Assembly: GCF_016518545.1 (NCBI RefSeq)
Contig: NZ_JACVTO010000001.1
Span: 310,001-374,000 of the forward strand
Length of the DNA: 64,000 bases
Source: Pseudomonas sp. S30
GTDB taxonomy: Bacteria > Pseudomonadota > Gammaproteobacteria > Pseudomonadales > Pseudomonadaceae
Reading direction: 5' to 3'
The first letter of the stretch is position 1. Each line of letters begins with the position of its first letter. The notes beneath the pieces were generated by a model. That model had not been told where the DNA came from. It did no database searches and was given only the letters and a program-made list of their open reading frames with translations. The translations under genes and the position numbers were made by a program. Positions 32,082 through 39,910 of this stretch are shown in pieces.

Positions 32082-32807
32082 TCACTTCGTGAGCCACTGA
32101 CCATAGGCTTCCACGTCGATCATGGGAACGGTTCCACTGAACTGGAGCTGGGCGATCAGCTTGAACAGAAACGCCGTGGCCGGCTTGTTTTCGTTGATGT
32201 AGCTGTAGTTTCCCGTGGCAGGGTCGTGAAAGAAGTGTCCATGGGCGGCGACGCAACCGACGTCAAGACGCCCATCGGCCAACTCGGCTTTCAGTGCCTT
32301 ATCCATCGAGGGTCCCAGGGTGGGACTCCATTCGCTCTCGAAGGTGAGCAGGCCGCCGAGTATCGGAATGAGCGGTTTGGCCGGATAAGTTCCACCGGCA
32401 TGAGGGATAGGCAGGCTCGTGCGGTGCAACCTGCGCACACTAGCCACCTTCTCCTGCGCATAAGCGACCAACGCGGCATCAGCGGTTTGCTTGGCCTCGA
32501 ACACGGCATACACGCTTTCGGCAGGGATGATCGTCTCGTTCTCATAGGTGAAGATGAACGGCGAATACTGCCGATCAAAGACGACGACGTCGATCTGCTG
32601 GCTGAAGTTTCCCAAGCTGTCCACCACGTGCGCCTTGGCCGCTTGGTATCGTTTGGGAAGATACGTGTCCAGCATGCTGATCCAGACGTTTTCACTGGCA
32701 TCGCCTTTCGTGCCCGGATGCGCGAAGCTCTTGCGCACCACGGACAGGCGCTGCTGGATATCGTCATGCAACGACGACAGCAGTTGGGAAAGCGACCATT
32801 GAGACAT
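32082..32807 (-). CDS. nucC: CBASS effector nuclease NucC
   Basis: This 241-residue protein matches NucC, the cyclic-trinucleotide-activated DNA endonuclease that destroys the host chromosome in type III CBASS. The restriction-enzyme-like active site is complete: Asp73 in QIDVVVFD, Glu104 and Lys106 in YAVFEAK, giving the ID-x30-ExK pattern at the same positions as characterised NucC. The N-terminal PGTKGDASENVWISML is also family-typical. It is last in the CBASS operon, 36 bases after the cyclase, with a GAGG ribosome site. Known members form trimers that pair into hexamers on binding cyclic tri-AMP; the signal used here is inferred. Confidence 0.93.
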   Translation of the reverse strand: MSQWSLSQLLSSLHDDIQQRLSVVRKSFAHPGTKGDASENVWISMLDTYLPKRYQAAKAHVVDSLGNFSQQIDVVVFDRQYSPFIFTYENETIIPAESVYAVFEAKQTADAALVAYAQEKVASVRRLHRTSLPIPHAGGTYPAKPLIPILGGLLTFESEWSPTLGPSMDKALKAELADGRLDVGCVAAHGHFFHDPATGNYSYINENKPATAFLFKLIAQLQFSGTVPMIDVEAYGQWLTK

Positions 32808-32843
32808 GCTCTACCTCGACTGAATGGTGGGAGAACCGGGAAC

Positions 32844-33746
32844 TCAGGACAACGGAAACTTCGGTCCAAAAAGCGTGCGCCAGGCACGAAGCGCTTCAAG
32901 GTTACGCCCGCGCCGGCTGTGGTCGATGGCAATTGCTGCGTCGCGACTCGCTTGCGCCAGCAATTCCTGCGCTCGCTGTTTGCGTGCGGCATCCATGTCG
33001 TTACTGATCGCCGGACCCAAACCTGCAGGATCGGGCCATTCGTCGTGGACGCGGTCTGCGAGCGTGGCGAAGAACGACTGGACCTCGCGATCAAACGAGC
33101 CTCCCCAGCCACCGTAGAGGCATTCCAGCGCCATGACCTCAATGAGGAAAGATGGCTTTACCGGCTTGTCAGTACCGTGCTTGGGATTGTTGTTCCAGTA
33201 CTTCACCATGCGCACGAGACCCTTCCACTCGTTGCCGTAGGCCTGATGCGCCGCCGTTGCTTTCTCCTTGTGGATTTCAGGATCCGTCTTGATCCATTTT
33301 CCGGAAGCCGAGTCGGGGATCTCGTATTCGCTTCCCGTGTCGAAGGCAGGCACGGCATCCACACTGACCACGCGGTAGTCAGTATTGTCTTCAGCGTCGA
33401 TGTGCACGCCGAAGTCAACGTTGATCGAACGCGCCTGCTTGCGGACGGCAGCAGCACCATACTTTTCTACCAACGCCGCATGAAAGTCATCCAGCACGAC
33501 AGATGCGGCCTTGCCGTGATAGTGCTTCTCCGAATCCTTCAGCACGAAGAAGATGTCAATGTCTTTCAGAGGCTTGGTCTTTGTGTACCGCGCATAGGAG
33601 CCAGTCAAGAAGCTGCGGGCAATCCCGAACTTGGTCTGCAGGTAGTCCCGCACTTCATTCTGGCGCTGCGAGGCGTTCTTCTGTTCGCGCTCGTTGAGTT
33701 CAAGGCGCGATTTGAACTTCCGGAAAGCTTCATCGATCGATAGCAT
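32844..33746 (-). CDS. CD-NTase, CBASS cyclic oligonucleotide synthase
   Basis: This 300-residue nucleotidyltransferase has a GS motif [15 protein letters not shown] (Gly49-Ser50) with metal-binding Asp62 and Asp64 in KDIDIFFV and a third Asp111 in INVDFGV, the complete triad of an active enzyme. It would make the messenger that switches on NucC. The start at 33746 ([11 protein letters not shown]) forms a TGATG overlap with the stop of the upstream HORMA gene, favoured over an ATG five codons earlier. Clade C or D is likely because these are the ones linked to HORMA/TRIP13; I cannot decide which. Confidence 0.92.
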   Translation of the reverse strand: MLSIDEAFRKFKSRLELNEREQKNASQRQNEVRDYLQTKFGIARSFLTGSYARYTKTKPLKDIDIFFVLKDSEKHYHGKAASVVLDDFHAALVEKYGAAAVRKQARSINVDFGVHIDAEDNTDYRVVSVDAVPAFDTGSEYEIPDSASGKWIKTDPEIHKEKATAAHQAYGNEWKGLVRMVKYWNNNPKHGTDKPVKPSFLIEVMALECLYGGWGGSFDREVQSFFATLADRVHDEWPDPAGLGPAISNDMDAARKQRAQELLAQASRDAAIAIDHSRRGRNLEALRAWRTLFGPKFPLS

Positions 33747-34246
33747 CAGCGCTGCCTCCAATATCCGGCCTGCCCCGCCAGGCCACTGTGTTCGACGGTC
33801 GAGCCGAGGCTCTGCTTGACCATCCCATCGGTTGACCGGTAGCTACCCTTGCTCCAGCCGTCCACATCTGGACGTTCTGGCTTCGTGTCGAGCAAGAGCT
33901 TGTACTTGGCCTGCGAAGGCAGCAGTCCAGCCTTCTTGATCGCGTACTTCAATTGTTCGGTATCCGTCCAGAAGCTGCCGTCTCCATCCGACCAGCCGTA
34001 GACGATGTCAATGTCCCATCGAGTGACTAGCTTGTCTGTCGCTGGGTCGTAGACCTCCAGGATGACTTTTCGCAGATCGCCAGTCCCGAGCCAGGTCTTG
34101 ATCGCGCGCGTGTTGCTCTCCCATCGATCGGCGAAGAACTCGGGATCCAGACCACTGAGCCGGATGATGTCCTTGAGGCTCTTGAGGATGTTGTCCGTCA
34201 CATACGTGACCGAATGCGTGTACGAGTAGGTGGCGACGGTACTCAT
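33746..34246 (-). CDS. cap7: CBASS HORMA-domain protein (Cap7-like)
   Basis: This 166-residue protein begins [20 protein letters not shown], the pattern of bacterial HORMA proteins that bind and activate the CD-NTase after sensing a peptide. The [20 protein letters not shown] and [22 protein letters not shown] ([16 protein letters not shown]) segments fit the HORMA core. In the known type III mechanism the closed form activates the cyclase and the TRIP13-like ATPase opens it. The ATG overlaps the previous stop by four bases and its own stop overlaps the cyclase start. Confidence 0.85.
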   Translation of the reverse strand: MSTVATYSYTHSVTYVTDNILKSLKDIIRLSGLDPEFFADRWESNTRAIKTWLGTGDLRKVILEVYDPATDKLVTRWDIDIVYGWSDGDGSFWTDTEQLKYAIKKAGLLPSQAKYKLLLDTKPERPDVDGWSKGSYRSTDGMVKQSLGSTVEHSGLAGQAGYWRQR

Positions 34247-34713
34247 GACTTGAGGAACCCTCCAAGGTCGAGCGAAAGCGCCTGTGCACTGGCGGACCGT
34301 TCGTCGGTGGCGATGCCCTGGGTCATGTCCCTCGCAGTGATGCGTGTGCTGTGCTTTTTCAAAGACGCCTGAACCCAGGTGAGTTCGTCCTTCGGGCACG
34401 GCAAAGACACCGCCCAGTCGCCCTTCAGCGGCTCGAAACCCAGCGCGTCTTCGCTGGCATCGCTGCCATCGATGGCATCCTCGTCGAAAAGGCAGTAGAT
34501 GCGGGTTCGTGGCCCGTCACAGGTCGCCACGATGGGCGCACCCTTGGGGGCCTGATCGGTGATCAGGCTGGCCGCTACTCCTGCTACCGCTTTGAGCTCC
34601 GTGCGAGCGGCACTCTCTTTACCCTGTGTGAGCAGCTCAACAATAGCGTCCCAGGTTTGCAACGCATCGCGATGCGGGCTGCTACGGAACGTTCGACTGA
34701 CGACAGTGGTCAT
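34243..34713 (-). CDS. cap8: Second CBASS HORMA-type protein (Cap8-like)
   Basis: This 156-residue protein has [20 protein letters not shown] near its start, then [20 protein letters not shown] and [18 protein letters not shown], ending in a flexible tail. By position and size it is the second HORMA-type partner present in two-HORMA type III systems such as that of Pseudomonas aeruginosa; in those, one HORMA protein can bind a peptide from the other. The assignment rests on context and general resemblance, so less sure than Cap7. Four-base ATGA overlaps on both sides show strict translational coupling. Confidence 0.75.
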   Translation of the reverse strand: MTTVVSRTFRSSPHRDALQTWDAIVELLTQGKESAARTELKAVAGVAASLITDQAPKGAPIVATCDGPRTRIYCLFDEDAIDGSDASEDALGFEPLKGDWAVSLPCPKDELTWVQASLKKHSTRITARDMTQGIATDERSASAQALSLDLGGFLKS

Positions 34714-35624
34714 CGTTGCTTTCCTCCTTGAAGACGCGCTTGCTCGGCTTGGCCGATCGCACTGCGCAGATGATCGATCGACAACTTGTTGGGATCGATT
34801 GCGACTTGGGGATCTGCGGCAAGCGCGTTTGCTACCACCTTTCGGATGGCGCGGCCGTCCAGCCCCACGCATTCGCCAGCGCAAGCGTCGAACTGGGCCC
34901 CCGAGGCAATTTTGCCGATGTGCGGAAAGGTCTTGGCCAGCCCCTTCAAACACTCAATGAGTATCTGCTTGCATGCCTCTTTGCCCGGCAACGGCACCTC
35001 CATCACCATGTCGCAACGAGACATGAAGGCGCTGTCGACCGCTTGCGGGAAATTACTGGTGGCCACGAACAACAGATGCGGGTGTTGTTCGGCAAGGATG
35101 TCCAACTGAACCAGCACCGCGTCTGTCGCACGATGGACGTCGACGGGATTGGCCTCCAGGCTGAGCTTCGATCGGTCCGCTGCAAGAGTCTCAACTTCGT
35201 CGAGCAGCACGATGGTAGGCCCCACCGCGGCAGCTTCGGCGATAGATTGCGAGAAGAGTTCCGCCACTGCGCGCTGTGTCTTGCCCATCGCAGAACTGGT
35301 CAGTGTATGAGGATCGACTTCAAGCAAACGAAACTTCCCCGAAGGGAACGATTCCGCCACACGGTGCGCCAGGCCGCGCGCCAATGATGTCTTACCCGTT
35401 CCCGGTGGTCCCACCAGCAGAATCACACCATGCAGCGGCAACACCGTGCGCTCCACCCTGGGCCGTACCGTGAAGTTGACGATCGCCTGAGAGAGCAGTT
35501 GCTTCTTGCGCGCCTCGTCCATCACGATGGAGTCCCACAGCGCGCCCAGCGAGGCGTCTGGCAGCTTCCAGCTTCGGTGGATGCCTTTCGGCAGGGATAC
35601 ATCCGTCGGGGGATTCTTGGTCAT
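34710..35624 (-). CDS. cap6: CBASS TRIP13/Pch2-like AAA+ ATPase (Cap6)
   Basis: This 304-residue AAA+ protein has Walker A GPPGTGKT at residues 72-79 and Walker B IVLLDEVETLA (138-148). Sensor-1-type ATSNFPQAVDSAFMSRCD, with the arginine-finger region, and a sensor-2-like GLDGRAIRKVV follow. TRIP13-like ATPases disassemble HORMA-peptide complexes and so reset or restrain the cyclase. It is the first CBASS gene, 17 bases after the PIN toxin gene, with a weak ribosome site (GAGA), and overlaps cap8 by four bases. Confidence 0.92.
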   Translation of the reverse strand: MTKNPPTDVSLPKGIHRSWKLPDASLGALWDSIVMDEARKKQLLSQAIVNFTVRPRVERTVLPLHGVILLVGPPGTGKTSLARGLAHRVAESFPSGKFRLLEVDPHTLTSSAMGKTQRAVAELFSQSIAEAAAVGPTIVLLDEVETLAADRSKLSLEANPVDVHRATDAVLVQLDILAEQHPHLLFVATSNFPQAVDSAFMSRCDMVMEVPLPGKEACKQILIECLKGLAKTFPHIGKIASGAQFDACAGECVGLDGRAIRKVVANALAADPQVAIDPNKLSIDHLRSAIGQAEQARLQGGKQR

Positions 35625-35641
35625 CCGTGTGTCTCAACAGG

Positions 35642-36217
35642 TCAGAGGATGGTGCGGTAGCCGGCAAGCACCTTGGTGGTCTGGACCAGGCCTTGGCGCA
35701 GCAAGATATCGAGATAGCGATCGACGTCGATCGTCGGGTTCCTCAGTTGGGCACGCTGGCGCTGTGCGGCCGAGACGACTGCAGCCGCATCCAGATCCAG
35801 CAAGTTGTCCACGAACTCATCCGGGTGCTGCGATTCGACGCCGTAGGGCGCCAGCAGCTCATTCGGAAAATCTCGCTGGTTGAATGTCACGATCACACTC
35901 GCCCCACAGCGAATCGCGGCGGCCAGCACGTGACGGTCGTCCGGATCTGGCAAGGTCAGACCGGCCGCGAGCGATTCATACCCTTCTACCAATCCATCGG
36001 GGATGGCACGATCCATCAGGTCAGACGTTCGGTCGACTTGCGCCCTGGTGAGATCGGGCCGATTGATCAGCAGGTTGCGTTTCCACTCCTCGTGAATGGT
36101 TTGGCTCCAGCGCGCTCGGAACCGACCGGACAAACCCAGCCACATCAGGAAGTCCCGCAGCGGAGCGGGATAGAGAACGCATGCGTCGTAGATGGCTGTG
36201 AAGGGGGAATGCCTCAT
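35642..36217 (-). CDS. PIN-domain toxin
   Basis: This 191-residue protein has a PIN-type RNase fold: Asp11 in AIYDACVLYPAPL, a central Glu pair (IHEEWKRNLL, about 43-44), Asp residues in LPDPDDRHVLAAAI (91-94), and a final Asp in IVTFNQRDFPNELL (116). Such toxins cleave RNA when the antitoxin is lost. Its ATG overlaps the HTH antitoxin stop by four bases, a normal TA arrangement. It is directly followed by the CBASS operon, so the TA promoter may also read into the defence genes. Confidence 0.85.
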   Translation of the reverse strand: MRHSPFTAIYDACVLYPAPLRDFLMWLGLSGRFRARWSQTIHEEWKRNLLINRPDLTRAQVDRTSDLMDRAIPDGLVEGYESLAAGLTLPDPDDRHVLAAAIRCGASVIVTFNQRDFPNELLAPYGVESQHPDEFVDNLLDLDAAAVVSAAQRQRAQLRNPTIDVDRYLDILLRQGLVQTTKVLAGYRTIL

Positions 36218-36681
36218 TCGTACCCCATTCCCAACTCTTGCGACTGCTGTGTGAGTTCAACCATCGCTTGCTCGCTGGCGCGCTCACGCGCCTCCTTGTA
36301 CTGCATCAGGTCGGCAAACCTCACCCTGCGGTGCTTGCCGGTCCGATGAAACGCCAACACCCCATCTTCGAGCAGTTTGACGAAATGCGGGCGGGACACG
36401 TTGAGCAGGTCTGCGGCCTCCTGTGTTGTCAGCTCGGCATGGACAGGAACCACCTTCACAGCATTGCCGTCGGCCAGTTCGGCCAAGATGTCCACCAACA
36501 AACGCAAGGCCGAGGTCGGCAGCTCGACTTGGTGCGCCTGCTTCTGGTCATCGAAAATCTGGATGTGCTGGGTTTCAAACTGCGTGGCGAGGTAGGCAGC
36601 CAAGGCCCGTTGACCCTGCACGGCTGCCTTCACCTCACCCTCGGCGGGCAGAGTCATCTTGGATTGGACAGTAACGGTCAT
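36214..36681 (-). CDS. Excisionase-type HTH antitoxin of the PIN toxin
   Basis: This 155-residue protein has an N-terminal part (MTVTVQSKMTLPAEGEVKAA) and a MerR/excisionase helix-turn-helix at about residues 86-135 (TTQEAADLLNVSRPHFVKLL, TGKHRRVRFADLMQYKEA). Its role is to neutralise the PIN toxin and probably repress its own promoter. The ATG at 36681 follows AGGAGATACCC; a longer open frame upstream is rejected because it crosses the promoter repeats. It is the first gene of the leftward transcript. Confidence 0.85.
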   Translation of the reverse strand: MTVTVQSKMTLPAEGEVKAAVQGQRALAAYLATQFETQHIQIFDDQKQAHQVELPTSALRLLVDILAELADGNAVKVVPVHAELTTQEAADLLNVSRPHFVKLLEDGVLAFHRTGKHRRVRFADLMQYKEARERASEQAMVELTQQSQELGMGYE

Positions 36682-36727
36682 GGGTATCTCCTGGGCGAAA
36701 ACGGGTTGCGAGCCGCATCTTAGTCGA

Positions 36728-36754
36728 AATAAACGAAAAGCGCAATAAACGAAA
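36728..36754. promoter_or_regulatory. Direct repeats in the antitoxin promoter
   Basis: AATAAACGAAA occurs at 36728-36738 and again at 36744-36754, 16 bp apart, in an AT-rich patch upstream of the antitoxin. On the transcribed strand it reads TTTCGTTTATT twice. It is a likely operator for the antitoxin. Confidence 0.5.
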
Positions 36755-36894
36755 CGAAGCATCGATCTCGGCCGTTCGGCCGCCGTCACTCGCCTCCGCG
36801 TCAATAGGGGAACGAGCCAGTTCGGATTGTTTGCGGCCTAAAACACCGCTGATCTCCAGGATCTGGCCATTGCTGATCACACAGGAATGGCGCG

Positions 36895-37278
36895 ATGTTG
36901 GCTCCGATCTGGCAGCGCGCCGCGCATCGCGGCGTGCCCATTTTTCTCGTGACGGCCCTGCTGCTGGGTCAATCCCCAACGGCGTTGGCCGAGTCCCCCG
37001 CACAGCGCCAGGAGCTGGTCGCCGCGCTTCGCCAGCTCGACGCCCTGGAGCGCACCGTCGCCGACAGCGCCGCGCATCCCCCCATCCGGCCGGGCGAGCG
37101 CTACCACTTCGATTACTCACGGCTGCTGGCTGACTTGGCACGCGTGCGCGCCGGCATCCAGGCCCATCTGACACCTTCGCGTGCCCAGCCGCGCGACCTA
37201 GCCGAACTGGCCGGCGACTACCGCACCGAGCGGGTCGCCCTGCCCGCCCCGACGACTCCTGCGGAAGGCAAGCCATGA
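36895..37278 (+). CDS. RAQPRD family conjugative element protein (TIGR01690)
   Basis: This 127-residue exported protein is named for a motif present here exactly as RAQPRDL near residue 97. A signal peptide ends about residue 32 (QSPTALAES), and a helical mature part follows. Function unknown; always the first gene of this T4SS segment. AGGA precedes the ATG. Here it restarts the conjugation operon after the inverted defence island, so it now needs its own promoter or one in the 213-base divergent gap. It overlaps the next gene by four bases. Confidence 0.9.
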   Translation: MLAPIWQRAAHRGVPIFLVTALLLGQSPTALAESPAQRQELVAALRQLDALERTVADSAAHPPIRPGERYHFDYSRLLADLARVRAGIQAHLTPSRAQPRDLAELAGDYRTERVALPAPTTPAEGKP

Positions 37279-37508
37279 ACGGCGCCCAGGTCTCGGCATT
37301 TCAAGCCAACAGCGGCATCGCGCCGTCGGCGATGGCGACCGTTCTGGTCGGCGCCGTGTTCGCGGTCCTGCTCGTCTGGGGCGTCTGGGCCATCCGAACG
37401 GCCTACGTGGGGTGGTCCGAGAGCCGCCTCAACCAGCGCCAGTTCCTCGGCGTCTGCGTCCGCTTCGTCGCGATGTACCTCGTCCTGAGCTTCTTCCTCC
37501 TCTCCTGA
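37275..37508 (+). CDS. Conjugative element membrane protein, TIGR03758 (PFL_4701) family
   Basis: This 77-residue protein has two transmembrane helices (MATVLVGAVFAVLLVWGVWA, and FVAMYLVLSFFLLS at the end) joined by a short loop (RTAYVGWSESRLNQRQF). It is a small inner-membrane T4SS part, of VirB3/TraA-neighbour type by size and place. It overlaps the RAQPRD stop by four bases and ends 16 bases before the next gene. Confidence 0.85.
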   Translation: MNGAQVSAFQANSGIAPSAMATVLVGAVFAVLLVWGVWAIRTAYVGWSESRLNQRQFLGVCVRFVAMYLVLSFFLLS

Positions 37509-37524
37509 CCTGAAAGGCACGACC

Positions 37525-37884
37525 ATGCAAAACCGCATCCACCATTCCCGTCTTGCTAAGCGCGCCGCTGTGGCCCTAGGAGCCGCCGCGCTGCCCGCGC
37601 TTTCGTTCGCGCAAGGCTTGCCGCAGTTGGAAAACCCGACGCGCGGCACCGGCAACGGCATCATGGAAACGATCAGGAACTACGGCTACGACATCATCAT
37701 GCTCGTGGCGCTCCTGGTCGTGGCGTCAATGTTTATCGGCGTCTGCTACCACGCCTACGGAACCTACGCGGAAATCCACACCGGCCGTAAGACCTGGGGC
37801 CAGTTCGGCCTCACCGTCGCGATCGGTGCCGTGCTGCTCGTGATCGGCATCTGGCTGCTCACCGAAGCCACCGGCATCCTGTAA
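37525..37884 (+). CDS. Conjugative element membrane protein, TIGR03745 (PFL_4702) family
   Basis: This 119-residue protein has a signal-like N-terminus (AALPALSFAQG), then PQLENPTRGTGNGIMETIRN, and two hydrophobic helices (IIMLVALLVVASMFIGVCYH and FGLTVAIGAVLLVIGIWLLT). A small, cleaved, two-helix protein in this place is a candidate pilin; that is inference. GAAAGGCAC precedes the ATG. Confidence 0.87.
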   Translation: MQNRIHHSRLAKRAAVALGAAALPALSFAQGLPQLENPTRGTGNGIMETIRNYGYDIIMLVALLVVASMFIGVCYHAYGTYAEIHTGRKTWGQFGLTVAIGAVLLVIGIWLLTEATGIL

Positions 37885-37896
37885 GGCGAGGCCGGT

Positions 37897-38307
37897 ATGT
37901 CCGAGCAGCAGCACGTCCGTGCGGACGGGACGGTCACGTTCCTTCCGCACCGGCTCAACCGCCATCCCGTTGTCGTGCGCGGCCTCACCGCCGACGAACT
38001 GTGGATCTGCTGCGGCCTGTCCGGCGCCGCCGGCCTGCTGGTCGGCGCGCCGCTGTCCTGGGTGTTCCGCACGATTGCCATCGCGCCGACGTTCGTCGTC
38101 CTGGGGGTGGCCCTAGGCGTCTTCATCGGCGGCGGCATCCTGCGCCGGCTCAAGCGCGGGCGTCCCGATACCTGGCTGTACCGGCAACTGCAATGGCGCA
38201 TCGCTACGCGCCATCCGCTGATGGCGGGCTGGGTAGGCGGCCACGTGCTGATCTCGCGCTCCGGCTTCTGGTCCACCCGAAGGTCTGCCGCAAGGGGGGC
38301 ACGATGA
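37897..38307 (+). CDS. Conjugative transfer region protein, TIGR03750 family
   Basis: This 136-residue protein has a short soluble start (TVTFLPHRLNRHPVVVRGLT), two adjacent membrane helices (CCGLSGAAGLLVGAPLSWVF, then APTFVVLGVALGVFIGGGIL), and a basic C-terminal part (RRLKRGRPDTWLYRQLQWRI). It resembles TraL/VirB3-type T4SS membrane proteins. It follows the TIGR03745 gene by 12 bases, and its stop overlaps the next ATG. Confidence 0.85.
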   Translation: MSEQQHVRADGTVTFLPHRLNRHPVVVRGLTADELWICCGLSGAAGLLVGAPLSWVFRTIAIAPTFVVLGVALGVFIGGGILRRLKRGRPDTWLYRQLQWRIATRHPLMAGWVGGHVLISRSGFWSTRRSAARGAR

Positions 38308-38996
38308 GCCGCTTCAAGAACGAAATCACCCATCTGCAGGCGCACATCAAGACGCTTCGCCTGGGTGCTGGCGCGCTGGTCATCGTCGCCCTGGTCATGG
38401 GCGGCGGCTGGTGGAGCGCTCCGCGCGACCTGACCATCCACGTCCCGCCCGACCTGCGCTCCGGCAGTACCCGAAAGTGGTGGGAAGTGCCGCCCGAATC
38501 GGTCTATGCGTTCACGTTCTACGTGTTCCAGACCCTCAACCGCTGGCCGACGAACGGCGAAGAGGACTACCCGCGCAACCTCCATACGCTTTCGCCGTAT
38601 CTCACCCCGTCCTGCCAGGCCTTCCTGCGCGCGGACTACGACTACCGCCGCAGCACGGGCGAGCTGCGCCAGCGCGTGCGCGGCATCTACGAAATCCCTG
38701 GCCGCGGCTACGGCGACGACCCCACGGCGCGCGTGCGCGTGGTCTCCGACCGCGACTGGGTGGTGACGCTCGACATCACCGCGGACGAGTACTACGGGGC
38801 GGAGCAAGTCAAACGCGCCCTGGTGCGCTACCCCGTGAAGGTCACGCGGGTGGACATCGATCCCGCCCGCAACCCCTTCGGCCTGGCGCTGGACTGCTAC
38901 GACGGCGCGCCCCAGCGCATCAGCGCACCGGAGCCGACGCGCCCGGCGTCCGGCGGCCTGTCTCCGCAAGCGCCCCAAGGAGGAAACACCCCATGA
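38304..38996 (+). CDS. Conjugative element protein, TIGR03746 (PFL_4703) family
   Basis: This 230-residue protein has one N-terminal membrane helix (LGAGALVIVALVMGGGWWSA, about 20-39) and a periplasmic domain with RKWWEVPPESVYAFTFYVFQ and WPTNGEEDYPRNLHTLSPYL. The topology matches TraE/VirB5-VirB8-like assembly proteins. The start at 38304 overlaps the previous stop (GATGA); a longer open frame above it is not used. Its end overlaps the next start. Confidence 0.87.
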   Translation: MSRFKNEITHLQAHIKTLRLGAGALVIVALVMGGGWWSAPRDLTIHVPPDLRSGSTRKWWEVPPESVYAFTFYVFQTLNRWPTNGEEDYPRNLHTLSPYLTPSCQAFLRADYDYRRSTGELRQRVRGIYEIPGRGYGDDPTARVRVVSDRDWVVTLDITADEYYGAEQVKRALVRYPVKVTRVDIDPARNPFGLALDCYDGAPQRISAPEPTRPASGGLSPQAPQGGNTP

Positions 38997-39910
38997 AGCA
39001 TCCTGTACTCGTGCTGCTGGGGCTGCTGGCCGTGGCCGCGGCACCCGTCTCCCATGCTGTGGAGATCCTGCGCTGGGAACGCATGCCGCTCGCGGTGCCG
39101 CTGAAGGTGGGCCAGGAGCGCATCGTGTTCATCGACCGGAACGTCCGCGTGGGCGTGCCTGCGGGCGTGGGCGAACGCCTGCGCGTGCAGAGCGCGGGTG
39201 GCGCGGTGTACCTGCGCGCCAGCGAGCCGATCGAGCCCACGCGGCTGCAACTGCAGGACGCCGACACGGGCGCGCTGATCCTGCTCGACATCGCGGCCGA
39301 GCCGCCCAAGGACGGCGAAGCCGAGCTGGAGCCGGTGCGCATTGTCGAGGGCAGCAGCACCCCGGCGCGCTACGGCGATCAGGCCGGCGGTGCCGATGAG
39401 GCCCCGGCACGCACCCAGGATCAGACAGGCGCTCGTGCGGCACGGCGCGAAACCCCGGTTTCGGTCGTCCTGACGCGCTTCGCCGCTCAGAACCTCTACG
39501 CGCCCCTGCGCACCGTGGAGCCGCTGCCTGGCATCATGCGGGTGAACCTGCGCCGCGACCTCGACCTCGGCACGCTGATGCCGACGCTGCCCGTGCGCGC
39601 GGTCGCGCTCGCGTCGTGGCGTCTGGAAGACCAGTGGGTCACCGCCGTGCGCCTGACCAACAGCAGTAGCGGCTGGGTCACGCTCGACCCGCGCGTGCTG
39701 CAAGGCGATTTCCTCACCGCCACCTTCCAGCACGAAACGCTCGGTCCCCGCGGGAAGCCCGAGGACACGACCGTCCTGTATCTGGTGACGCGCGGGCGCG
39801 GCCTCGCGCAATCGCTGCTGCCGGCGATCCACCGCTTCGACCCGGCTGCGCACCTGCCGCAGCCGGAAGCTGAAGCCGACGACGGCAAGGGGGCCCGCCA
39901 TGCGCAGTAA
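38993..39910 (+). CDS. Conjugative element protein, TIGR03749 (PFL_4704) family (TraK/VirB9-like)
   Basis: This 305-residue exported protein has a signal peptide ending at about residue 22 (APVSHAVEIL). The mature part has LRWERMPLAVPLKVGQERIV, beta-strand-rich YLRASEPIEPTRLQLQD and a C-terminal VRLTNSSSGWVTLDPRVLQG, compatible with an outer-membrane-facing TraK/VirB9-type core component. It is preceded by AAGGAGGAAACACC, one of the best ribosome sites in the operon, and overlaps the next gene by 11 bases. Confidence 0.87.
   Translation: MKHPVLVLLGLLAVAAAPVSHAVEILRWERMPLAVPLKVGQERIVFIDRNVRVGVPAGVGERLRVQSAGGAVYLRASEPIEPTRLQLQDADTGALILLDIAAEPPKDGEAELEPVRIVEGSSTPARYGDQAGGADEAPARTQDQTGARAARRETPVSVVLTRFAAQNLYAPLRTVEPLPGIMRVNLRRDLDLGTLMPTLPVRAVALASWRLEDQWVTAVRLTNSSSGWVTLDPRVLQGDFLTATFQHETLGPRGKPEDTTVLYLVTRGRGLAQSLLPAIHRFDPAAHLPQPEAEADDGKGARHAQ

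Noticed and set aside
32226..33743. A 505-codon plus-strand frame
   Set aside because: It is antisense to nucC and the CD-NTase gene, which have full catalytic motifs; low-complexity shadow.
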